DNA of 64,000 bases from an uncultured Prevotellaceae bacterium (GTDB lineage: Bacteria; Bacteroidota; Bacteroidia; Bacteroidales; Bacteroidaceae): the NCBI GenBank assembly GCA_947307015.1, contig CAMZHV010000008.1:1-64000 (forward strand), given 5' to 3'. Each line of letters starts with the position of its first letter. The first letter of the stretch is position 1. Below are positions 55,111-62,454 of this stretch, piece by piece. The translations under genes and the position numbers were made by a program. Below the pieces are notes generated by a model. That model saw nothing but the letters and a program-made list of their open reading frames with translations. It made no database searches and was not told where the DNA came from.

Positions 55111-55295
55111 AAGTAGGTGTTCATAATTAGTTTACATGATCATTCGTTGGTGCGTTTCAAGTCTTTTAGCTTCTCTTTGGTGCATATTTTCCTCTTATCC
55201 TCAGTCACATAGCCCGCTATGCTCCTTCGGCTAAAAGAAAAATCTGCATCCAAATAGAAACTAAAATACATAAAACTAATTATAAATACCTACTT
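55111..55295. mobile_element. MITE-like long hairpin element
   Basis: The 185-bp region has terminal inverted repeats of 23 nt (55111-55133, AAGTAGGTGTTCATAATTAG.., against 55273-55295; 21 of 23 match). Inner arms are also complementary (TTTGGTGCATATTTTCCTCTT against AAAGAAAAATCTGCATCCAAA), with a CATAGCccGCTATG apex. It fills the whole convergent gap between the stops of sufB and the ABC gene, and has no ORF. Confidence 0.7.
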
Positions 55296-55296
55296 A

Positions 55297-57129
55297 TTAC
55301 AGTTGCTGCATCTCATGTAGATGCTTGTAGTAGCCACCGAGCTGGATGAGCTCTTCGTGTGTGCCGCGTTCAACAATGCGCCCCTCATGTAGCACGCAGA
55401 TCTCGTCGGCGTTCTTGATGGTGGAGAGGCGGTGAGCGATGGCGATGGTGGTGCGCTTCTTCATAAGTCGTTCCAACGCTTCTTGTACAAGGCGCTCGCT
55501 CTCGGTGTCGAGAGCACTTGTGGCTTCGTCAAGGATGAGAATGGGCGGGTTCTTGAGTATGGCACGGGCAATAGAGATGCGCTGACGCTGACCGCCGCTC
55601 AGACGGCAGCCGCGGTCGCCGACGTATGTGTCGTAGCCGTGCTCGCTCTGTAGTATGAACTCATGGGCATTGGCAATTTTTGCTGCCTCGACGACCTGTT
55701 CCATCGTAGCGTTCTCAACACCGAAAGCAATGTTGTTGAAGAAAGTATCGTTGAAGAGAATGGCTTCCTGATTGACATTCCCAATGAGGGCGCGCAAATC
55801 ATGCAAACGGAAATCCTTAACATTGACATCATCAATGAGGATCTCGCCGCCGGTGACATCATGATAGCGCGGTATGAGGTCTACGAGCGTGCTTTTTCCT
55901 GAGCCCGACTGGCCTACGAGGGCAATGGTCTTGCCCTTGGGCACTGTGAGATTGATGCCATGGATAACCTCCTGCGGATTGTTGGGGTAGGAGAAGTGTA
56001 CATCTTTGAATGTGATGCCCTTCTCAATACCAGTGATGGGTGCGGGATGTTCGGGATCACGGATGGGATTCTCTATATTCAAGATCTTATCGATGCGCTC
56101 CATAGATGCCAAGCCTTTGGGAATCAGATAGGTTGTCTTCGCAAACTCCTTCAGCGGGTCAAGGGTGCTGTATAGGATGATCATGTAGAAGATGAACGTT
56201 GGTGCGTCAATAGGTGAATTGTCACCAAAGATGAGCGTGCCACCGAACCACAATACTAACACGATGACACATGTACCGAGGAACTCGCTTACGGGGTGAG
56301 CCAAGGCCTGACGGATGGCCACGCGGTTGCTGGCATCGCGAAACTCATTGTTGACGCGGCGGAAGCGGGAAAGCATTTTGTGCTCGGCAATGAAAGCCTT
56401 GATGATACGCAGCCCACTGAGCATCTCATCGAGCTGACTCATTGTCTCGCTCCACTTCGACTGTGCATAGAGACTCTTAGCTTTGAGCTTACGACCTATG
56501 GCTCCCATGAGCCAGATGAGGCCTGGCATGACGAGCACCGTGAACAGCGTCAGTTCCCACGATACGAAGATAAGGGTGGAGAAGTAAAAGACGATGAGAA
56601 TGGGATCCTTGATCAGCATATTCAACGACGACGTGATAGAGGTCTCCACCTCGGTAACATCGCCACTCATGCGAGCGATGATATCACCGCGCCGCTCGTA
56701 GTTCACGAATGCCAAAGGTAAGTGCAACACTTTGTCGAAGACCATAATGCGAATGTCACGAACGATGCCAGTGCGCAGAGGTACCATCACCGCTGTTGCG
56801 ATGAAATAGCTGGCGGTCTTGAAGAAAGTGGCGACACACAGTGCAACGCCAATGAGCAGTAGGGTGTCACGATGACCGTATTGCTCAATGAGCACTGATG
56901 TGTAGTAGTACAGGTTGTTGACAGTGATATCTTTGATGCCGTCTAACTGCCACGGACGAAATGTATAGGCGTTTGTGTCCATGCCAAAGAGCATCTGTAG
57001 CATGGGAATGACGCTCATGAACGAAAAGACGTTGAGCACCGCCGACAGTAAGTTGGCGAACACGGAGCCAATCATATAGCCTTTGTAGGGCAAGGCGAAA
57101 CGGCGCAGTACTTTCAGGAATTCTTTCAT
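55297..57129 (-). CDS. MsbA-type ABC transporter (half-transporter with fused ATPase)
   Basis: Six membrane helices lie in residues ~15-320 (for example MIGSVFANLLSAVLNVFSFMS, LLIGVALCVATFFKTASYFIA, FLGTCVIVLVLWFGGTLIF). The ATPase domain has Walker A GQSGSGKST, signature LSGGQRQRISIARAIL, Walker B ILILDEATSALD and switch IAHRLSTIKNADEI. The 610-residue layout equals MsbA or other lipid and drug exporters that act as homodimers. A lipid A or glycolipid flippase role is likely for an unlinked single copy, but a drug exporter cannot be excluded. It is 9 bp downstream of the RNase H gene. Confidence 0.9.
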   Translation of the reverse strand: MKEFLKVLRRFALPYKGYMIGSVFANLLSAVLNVFSFMSVIPMLQMLFGMDTNAYTFRPWQLDGIKDITVNNLYYYTSVLIEQYGHRDTLLLIGVALCVATFFKTASYFIATAVMVPLRTGIVRDIRIMVFDKVLHLPLAFVNYERRGDIIARMSGDVTEVETSITSSLNMLIKDPILIVFYFSTLIFVSWELTLFTVLVMPGLIWLMGAIGRKLKAKSLYAQSKWSETMSQLDEMLSGLRIIKAFIAEHKMLSRFRRVNNEFRDASNRVAIRQALAHPVSEFLGTCVIVLVLWFGGTLIFGDNSPIDAPTFIFYMIILYSTLDPLKEFAKTTYLIPKGLASMERIDKILNIENPIRDPEHPAPITGIEKGITFKDVHFSYPNNPQEVIHGINLTVPKGKTIALVGQSGSGKSTLVDLIPRYHDVTGGEILIDDVNVKDFRLHDLRALIGNVNQEAILFNDTFFNNIAFGVENATMEQVVEAAKIANAHEFILQSEHGYDTYVGDRGCRLSGGQRQRISIARAILKNPPILILDEATSALDTESERLVQEALERLMKKRTTIAIAHRLSTIKNADEICVLHEGRIVERGTHEELIQLGGYYKHLHEMQQL

Positions 57130-57138
57130 TATATCTCG

Positions 57139-57612
57139 TTATTTACGTCCGAAATCAGCAGGAATCTCGCCCCAGTTGTCCGTGTCCCACTTGATAAGTG
57201 GATAGGGTGTGCCGTTCTGTTGCAGCCATCGCTCGGCGCGTGCCACAAGTTCGAGCAGGGGCTGATTCTCTGGCGTTGGTGCCAGCGTAGTCTTAGCCTT
57301 ACGTTTCTGCACCCAGATGATGGCTGTGCGCGAGTCGCTATAGACGGGCATCGACAACCCTTTCTGCTTCAGCAGCGCCATGGCGTGTACGATGGCCAGA
57401 AATTCACCGATGTTATTGGTGCCGTGCACAGGACCGTAGTGGAAGATCTGTTTGCCCGAGGGTAGATGCACGCCTCGGTATTCCATAGGACCAGGGTTAC
57501 CGGAGCAGGCCGCATCAACACATAGGGCCTGAGCCGAAGACCCTACAGACTCTCCCCCCGCCCTTCCTGTTAGGGAGGGAGCAATTACTTGTGCTATTGG
57601 TTGATCAGCCAT
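57139..57612 (-). CDS. Ribonuclease H family protein
   Basis: An RNase H fold (157 aa) that should cleave RNA in RNA-DNA hybrids. Acidic active-site residues are visible: ALCVDAACSGNPGPMEYRG (first Asp), NNIGEFLAIVHAMALL (Glu), PVYSDSRTAIIWV (Asp) and KWDTDNWGEIPADFGRK (last Asp). The family in Bacteroidota often has an N-terminal RNA-hybrid-binding domain; here it is replaced by AQVIAPSLTGRAGGESVGSS, encoded by a type-A palindrome. The enzyme is otherwise complete. It shares the strand with argS and the ABC gene. Confidence 0.87.
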   Translation of the reverse strand: MADQPIAQVIAPSLTGRAGGESVGSSAQALCVDAACSGNPGPMEYRGVHLPSGKQIFHYGPVHGTNNIGEFLAIVHAMALLKQKGLSMPVYSDSRTAIIWVQKRKAKTTLAPTPENQPLLELVARAERWLQQNGTPYPLIKWDTDNWGEIPADFGRK

Positions 57613-57725
57613 AAATTACTCACAATTCTTTAAATCTTGAAAGTGACCGCTCCCTCCCTCTCGCCAAGCGAGGCCCTCTCCCCAACAGGGAGAGCGGGGA
57701 GAGAGTCCCGGGCGGGGGGAGAGTC
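57548..57725. repeat. Bipartite palindromic unit at the argS / RNase H junction
   Basis: Left 57548-57590 (GACTCTCCCCCCGCCC, hairpin CTTCCTgttAGGGAGGGAGC, then AATTACTTGTGC) is in the RNase H start. Right 57648-57725 carries the reverse complement, enlarged by an extra hairpin (TCTCGCCaaGCGAGG) and a doubled tag (GAGAGTCCCGGGCGGGGGGAGAGTC). Confidence 0.85.
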
Positions 57726-57736
57726 TGGGAGCCTTT

Positions 57737-59608
57737 TTACATTCTCTCTGGCACCTCTATGCCCAACAGTCCCATGCCAGTTTTGATGACTTTAGCGACG
57801 GCTTCGCAGAGGGTGAGGCGCACGGAGCGTTTCTGCTCGTCGGGTTCCTTCAGGATTTGATAGTCGTGGTAGAAACCATTGAACTCCTTGGCCAAATCGT
57901 AGCAGTAGTTGGCGATGACGCTGACATTATAGTCCGAGCCTGCCTGTGCCACAGTAGCACCGAAGGCGGCGAGCTGCTGGATGAGCGCAATTTCCTTGTC
58001 GGAAAGAGCGGCTCCCCCTACGGCTCCCGAGGGGGCTTCTATTGTCTTTCTAAGTATGCTGCGGATTCTTGCGTAGGTGTATTGAATGAAGGGACCTGTG
58101 TTTCCGTTGAAATCGATACTTTCTTCGGGGTTGAAGAGCATATTCTTGCGGGCATCAACTTTGAGGATGAAATACTTCAGGGCGCCCATGCCGACGATGC
58201 GGGCAACAGACCCCTCTAAATCTCCCCGTAAGGGGAGACTTTCGCTGCTACTTGAATCCTCAGAGGATAAGGACTCCCCTCCCTGACGGGAGGGGTCGGG
58301 GGTGGGTCTTTTATCATTCCATCTTTCCCTCGCATCCTCAATCATTTTGGCAATGAGCTCGTCGGCATCAACCACGGTACCTTCGCGTGACTTCATCTTG
58401 CCGTTGGGTAGTTCCACCATGCCGTAGGAGAAGTGGACGAGGTCTTTTCCCCACTTAAAGCCGAGCTTGTCTAAAAGGATGGAGAGCACCTGGAAGTGGT
58501 AGTTCTGTTCGTTGCCGACGACATAAATCATCTTGTCAATCGGGTAATCCTGGAAACGCAGCTTGGCAGTGCCGATATCTTGCGTCATGTAAACACTGGT
58601 ACCATCGGCGCGCAGCAGCAACTTTTCGTCGAGACCTTCCTTGGTGAGGTCAGCCCATACGCTCCCGTCGTCGCGGCGGTAGAAGAAACCTTTTTCGAGA
58701 CCTTCCATGACCTTCTCCTTGCCTTCGAGATAGGTTTGGCTCTCGTAGTAAATCTTGTCAAAACTTACGCCCAATGCCTTGTATGTCTGATCGAAGCCTG
58801 CATAGACCCAGTCGTTCATCTTCTTCCAAAGGGCTCGTACCTCGGGATCGTTCTGTTCCCACTTGACAAGCATGGCGCGTGCCTCTTGCATCAGGGGGCT
58901 CTCCTTCTCAGCACGTTCCTTGGCGGCTTCCTCGTCCATGCCCTCAGCGATGAATTTGTCCATGAGCTCCTGACGTTCGGCGCGGAAATGCTTGTCGAAA
59001 GCCACATAGTAGTCGCCGATGAGGTGGTCGCCCTTCTTGCCTGTTGATTCGGGTGTGGCGCCGTTGCCCCATTTGAGCCAGGCCAGCATGGATTTGCAGA
59101 TGTGTATGCCACGATCGTTGACGATGTTGGTTTTCACGACGCGGTTGCCGTTGGCTTCCATCACTTGTGCCAGTGCCCAGCCAAGGAGATTGTTGCGCAC
59201 GTGGCCGAGGTGCAGGGGCTTGTTGGTGTTGGGTGAGGAGTACTCGATCATCACCAGCGGCGACTCGTCTGTGACGGGTTTCAGACCGTAGTTCGCATCC
59301 TGTTGGATCTCGCTGAGCAGGCTCACCCAGCACGCATCGGCGATGACCAAGTTGAGGAAACCTTTGATGACGTTATAGCGTGCCACCACATCCGGCAGGT
59401 TATTGACGAGGTACTCGCCGATCTCCTGCGCTGTAGCTTCAGGACCCTTGCGGCTGGTGCGTAGCAACGGGAAAACGACGAGTGTCAGATGACCTTCAAA
59501 CTCTTTCTTCGTAGTATTCAACTGCACCATTGATGTAGGCACCTCCTGAGCATATAATTCCTTGACGGCAGTGATGACTGCAGCAGTCAGTTTTTGTTCT
59601 ATTACCAT
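57737..59608 (-). CDS. argS: Arginyl-tRNA synthetase with repeat-derived inserts
   Basis: Charges tRNA-Arg. Class I synthetase motifs: HLGHVRNN (HIGH-like) in SSPNTNKPLHLGH near residue 125, NGKMKSREGTVV (KMSKS-like), an N-terminal tRNA-binding domain and the DALR anticodon-binding domain at the end (ALIQQLAAFGATVAQAG ... GMGLLGIEVPERM). At 623 aa it is longer than usual (~580-600). The excess maps to RPTPDPSRQGGESLSSEDSS and SLPLRGDLEGSVA (two palindromes at 58208-58310, after ARERWNDK) and to APSGAVGGAAL (58010-58040). Since the gene is essential, the inserts must be tolerated. A TACCTTTG box at 59641-59648 (minus) is the likely promoter. Confidence 0.95.
   Translation of the reverse strand: MVIEQKLTAAVITAVKELYAQEVPTSMVQLNTTKKEFEGHLTLVVFPLLRTSRKGPEATAQEIGEYLVNNLPDVVARYNVIKGFLNLVIADACWVSLLSEIQQDANYGLKPVTDESPLVMIEYSSPNTNKPLHLGHVRNNLLGWALAQVMEANGNRVVKTNIVNDRGIHICKSMLAWLKWGNGATPESTGKKGDHLIGDYYVAFDKHFRAERQELMDKFIAEGMDEEAAKERAEKESPLMQEARAMLVKWEQNDPEVRALWKKMNDWVYAGFDQTYKALGVSFDKIYYESQTYLEGKEKVMEGLEKGFFYRRDDGSVWADLTKEGLDEKLLLRADGTSVYMTQDIGTAKLRFQDYPIDKMIYVVGNEQNYHFQVLSILLDKLGFKWGKDLVHFSYGMVELPNGKMKSREGTVVDADELIAKMIEDARERWNDKRPTPDPSRQGGESLSSEDSSSSESLPLRGDLEGSVARIVGMGALKYFILKVDARKNMLFNPEESIDFNGNTGPFIQYTYARIRSILRKTIEAPSGAVGGAALSDKEIALIQQLAAFGATVAQAGSDYNVSVIANYCYDLAKEFNGFYHDYQILKEPDEQKRSVRLTLCEAVAKVIKTGMGLLGIEVPERM
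58010..58040. repeat. In-frame C-like palindrome in argS
   Basis: GGCTCCCCCtacggctcccgaGGGGGCTTC encodes EAPSGAVGGAA before the DALR domain. Confidence 0.7.
58208..58310. repeat. Bipartite palindromic unit inside argS
   Basis: Left type D 58208-58242 (AGACCCCTCTAAATCTCCCC gta AGGGGAGACTT). Right 58271-58310 (ACTCCCCTCCCtgacGGGAGGGGT, then GGGTGGGTCTT). The tags face outward; the whole unit is translated. Confidence 0.88.
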
Positions 59609-59718
59609 ACCTTAATAATATATATATACGAATGTGGCTGCAAAGGTAATGATTATTTACGACTTTGAGCCGACGATTTACAAACTTTTTATACAAATTC
59701 TCCATTTAGCGCAAAAAA

Positions 59719-59742
59719 GAAGCCACCTGATGAGGTGACTTC
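59719..59742 (-). terminator. Terminator of the HU gene
   Basis: Stem GAAGTCACCT / AGGTGGCTTC with one G-U pair and loop CATC on the minus strand, followed by TTTTTT; 31 nt past the stop. Confidence 0.85.
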
Positions 59743-59773
59743 CTTGAAAAAGACAGAAAGAGAGAGTCTGTTT

Positions 59774-60046
59774 TTACTGGATAGCAGCTTCGAGTTCAGC
59801 GCCAGCTTTGAACTTGGCCTGCTTCTTGGCGGCAATCTCGATGACAGCCTTTGTCTGCGGGTTGATACCCTGACGTGCGTCACGTTTCGAAACAGCGAAT
59901 GTGCCGAAGCCGATGAGAGCAACCTTGTCACCTGCCTTGAGTGCTTCGGTGATGGCTTCGAGTGTTGCATCAAGTGCCTTCTTGGCATCAACTTTGGTCA
60001 GGCCGGCTTTTGCGGCGATGGCGCTTGTCAAATCAGTTTTGTTCAT
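59774..60046 (-). CDS. HU family DNA-binding protein
   Basis: A 90-residue histone-like protein that bends DNA. It shows MNKTDLTSAIAAKAGLTKVDAKKALD and GDKVALIGFGTFAVSKRDARQGINPQT, the family signature GFGtFxxxxRxxRxgxNPqT; the DNA-binding arm is RDARQGINPQTKAVIEIAAKK. The start at 60046 is family-conserved; the longer frame runs through the promoter. Monocistronic with its own terminator. Confidence 0.95.
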   Translation of the reverse strand: MNKTDLTSAIAAKAGLTKVDAKKALDATLEAITEALKAGDKVALIGFGTFAVSKRDARQGINPQTKAVIEIAAKKQAKFKAGAELEAAIQ

Positions 60047-60120
60047 GTGTTTCTTTATTAAAGTGGTTAAAAAACGATGTTTTCTGTTTAAAAAGCTCTT
60101 GTTTAGGGTATTTCTTGTGG

Positions 60121-60151
60121 CAAATGTAACGAAAGATTGCTTTCCAACAAA
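60121..60151 (-). promoter_or_regulatory. Promoter of the HU gene
   Basis: Minus strand TTTG (60148-60151), 19 nt, TACATTTG (60121-60128), giving a leader of roughly 70 nt. Confidence 0.75.
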
Positions 60152-60260
60152 GTTTTTGAGCAAAAAAGCGCCTTTTTAAGTGAATTTAATGCGTTTTAGG
60201 GGCTTTATCATCGCAAAAATGCCTACTTTTGCGCCCTAAAACTTAAGAAACAACGTTTTT

Positions 60261-61256
60261 ATGAACTTTTATACACCTCCCGTCACCAAGAACCTCATCA
60301 TCATCAATATCTTGATGCTTCTTGCCAAGTACGTTGCCAGCCGTTACGGCATAGATTTTGATGACCTGTTGGGCTTGCATTTTTTCATGGCAGCCGACTT
60401 CCGGCTCTATCAGTTCTTCACTTATATGTTCGTCCATGGCGGCTTCGAACACTTGTTCTTTAACATGTTTGCCGTGTGGATGTTCGGTCGTATCATGGAG
60501 CAGACGATGGGTTCGCAGCGCTTCCTCTTCTACTATGTGGTCTGCGGCCTCGGCGCAGGGTTCGTTCAGGAAGGCGTGCAGTACATTGAATACCTCTACA
60601 GCGGTTTGCAGGCCTACGACAGCGTCAACGCCGACGGCATGATCATTCCCATGAATGCCTATCTCAACCGTTGGACAACTGTGGGGGCTTCGGGTGCCGT
60701 TTATGGTATTCTGCTCAGCTTTGGTATGACGTTCCCAAATGAGCGCCTGTTCATTATCCCCATCCCCTTCCCCATCAAGGCCAAGTGGCTCGTCATGGGT
60801 TATGCTGTCATCGAGTTGCTCAGCGCTATGGCCAACCGTGGCGACGGCGTGGCTCACATGGCTCACTTGGGCGGTATGTTTTTCGGCCTCGCTTTGATTC
60901 TCTACTGGCGCAAGCACGGCGGCGGTAACAACAACCGTTTCTTTGGCGGTGGCAATTTCCGTGGTTTCGGCGGTGGTGACAGCTATTTCACACGCTATGA
61001 GGATGTCAGCGACAGCTCTGTCAGCCGCCGTCCGAACCTCTGGCAGCGCATCAAGCAGTGGTATGCCGACATGCGCAAGCCCAAGATGCGCGTACATCCT
61101 GGCGGCACCAAACACGCCGACGACATGGCTTGGCGCCAGCAGAAGAAGGAGCGGGAGGAAGAGATTGATCGCATCCTTGCCAAGGTGAAGCAGGGAGGCT
61201 ACGAAAGCCTCACCACGGAGGAGAAGAAGAAGTTGTTCGACGCCAGCAATTCATGA
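60261..61256 (+). CDS. Rhomboid-family intramembrane serine protease
   Basis: Six hydrophobic segments in residues ~10-215. Catalytic Ser144 is in TVGASGAVYG (GxSG motif) and His202 in VAHMAHLGGMFFG. The loop FTYMFVHGGFEHLFFNM after the first helix is typical for rhomboids. The C-terminal ~110 residues are soluble: a Gly/Phe/Asn-rich stretch (GGGNNNRFFGGGNFRGFGGG) and a basic helical region ending EEIDRILAKVKQGGYESLTTEEKKKLFD, a conserved tail in Bacteroidota rhomboids. The substrate is unknown. A TACTTTTG box at 60224-60231 precedes it. It overlaps the next gene by 4 bp. Confidence 0.93.
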   Translation: MNFYTPPVTKNLIIINILMLLAKYVASRYGIDFDDLLGLHFFMAADFRLYQFFTYMFVHGGFEHLFFNMFAVWMFGRIMEQTMGSQRFLFYYVVCGLGAGFVQEGVQYIEYLYSGLQAYDSVNADGMIIPMNAYLNRWTTVGASGAVYGILLSFGMTFPNERLFIIPIPFPIKAKWLVMGYAVIELLSAMANRGDGVAHMAHLGGMFFGLALILYWRKHGGGNNNRFFGGGNFRGFGGGDSYFTRYEDVSDSSVSRRPNLWQRIKQWYADMRKPKMRVHPGGTKHADDMAWRQQKKEREEEIDRILAKVKQGGYESLTTEEKKKLFDASNS

Positions 61257-62311
61257 AATACATCAAAACCGTATTTGTGCAGCTGTTCATGGGAGCTAAC
61301 ATAGCTACCATCCTATTGCTGTGGGCATCGTGTGGCGTCACTTATCTCTCACCTGCCTGGCATCCTCATGTCAGCATTCTTGCCTTGGCCTTCCCCGCCT
61401 TCTTGTTTGTTGATATTCTCTTTATCTTCTTCTGGCTCATCTTCAAGGCTAAACGTGTCTGGCTCCCGTTGCTTGGCATTGCCTGCTGCTTCAGCTTCGT
61501 GCGCGACTATATCCCAGTCAACTGGCCAGCCGAGGCTCCCGCCGAAGCCATCACTGTCGTTACGTACAACACGCTCAACTTCGGCAACAGTGAGGGCAAG
61601 CTCGAGGACGGAAGCAACCGTGCCGTCAACTTTCTCATTGCTACGGATGCCGACATCATCTGCTTGCAGGAAAGTGGCAGTCAAGCTGCGTACTATGAAC
61701 AGTTCACACAGGCTGGCTATGAATGTGCCAATATCAAGGAGTTCACCATCTGTTCACGCCTGCCCGTTCTCTCTTATGACACCTTGGCTCTCGAAGGGGG
61801 TAGGGCGCACTGCATGAGAGCCTATGTCCAGGCAGATGAGGACACAATCATGCTCATCAATACTCATCTCCTGAGCAATCATATCTCAGGTGATGTTAAA
61901 GACGCTTACATCGAAGCCATTAGGCAGCATGAGAGCGATTCGCTGCGCAAAGGTGTGCGACCCGTGGTCGAGCTGCTTGCCAACGCCCAGCCCTTGCGTG
62001 CCATGCAGGTTGACGCTATCAAGGCGGTCATCGACGAATGGCTGCCGCGTCCCGTCATCCTCTGCGGCGATTTCAACGACACCCCCATTTCTTACGCCCA
62101 CCGTGTGCTCACCACCGACCTCTCCAGTGCCTTCCCCGAGAGTGGCAACGGACTTGGGTTCACCTTCCACACGAAGGGCTTCCCTGTCCGCATCGATCAC
62201 ATTCTTTACAGCGGCGAGCGATGGAAGAGTTACGAAAGCACCGTTTGTGACACCATAATTTGCTCAGATCACTTCCCAATGAGGACAAAACTGGCAAAAA
62301 AAGGGCCTTAG
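61253..62311 (+). CDS. Membrane-anchored endonuclease/exonuclease/phosphatase family protein
   Basis: Two to three N-terminal membrane helices (VQLFMGANIATILLLWASC, SILALAFPAFLFVDILFIFFWLIF) are followed by an EEP-fold domain from residue ~100: VVTYNTLNFG, IICLQESGS, MLINTHLLSNH, CGDFNDTPISYAHR, RIDHILYSG and CSDHFPMRTKL, which cover the metal and catalytic residues (Asn, Glu, Asp, His). The substrate could be a phosphodiester such as a lipid headgroup or nucleic acid; it is not known. Translationally coupled to rhomboid (ATGA overlap). Confidence 0.88.
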   Translation: MKYIKTVFVQLFMGANIATILLLWASCGVTYLSPAWHPHVSILALAFPAFLFVDILFIFFWLIFKAKRVWLPLLGIACCFSFVRDYIPVNWPAEAPAEAITVVTYNTLNFGNSEGKLEDGSNRAVNFLIATDADIICLQESGSQAAYYEQFTQAGYECANIKEFTICSRLPVLSYDTLALEGGRAHCMRAYVQADEDTIMLINTHLLSNHISGDVKDAYIEAIRQHESDSLRKGVRPVVELLANAQPLRAMQVDAIKAVIDEWLPRPVILCGDFNDTPISYAHRVLTTDLSSAFPESGNGLGFTFHTKGFPVRIDHILYSGERWKSYESTVCDTIICSDHFPMRTKLAKKGP

Positions 62312-62378
62312 AGCATCAAAATGCGATGAAAATGCCAAATATTTGTCCCTTTAGCGTCGTTCTTCCACAAAAATTGCG

Positions 62379-62386
62379 TATATTTG
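62379..62386 (+). promoter_or_regulatory. -7 box of secDF
   Basis: TATATTTG followed by GCGCGC; 68 nt before the ATG. No clear -33 element. Confidence 0.5.
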
Positions 62387-62454
62387 CGCGCTATTTTGCG
62401 AAGAAAGGCACCTAACAAGCAAAAAAATCATATTTAAATAACAAATTTATCACA

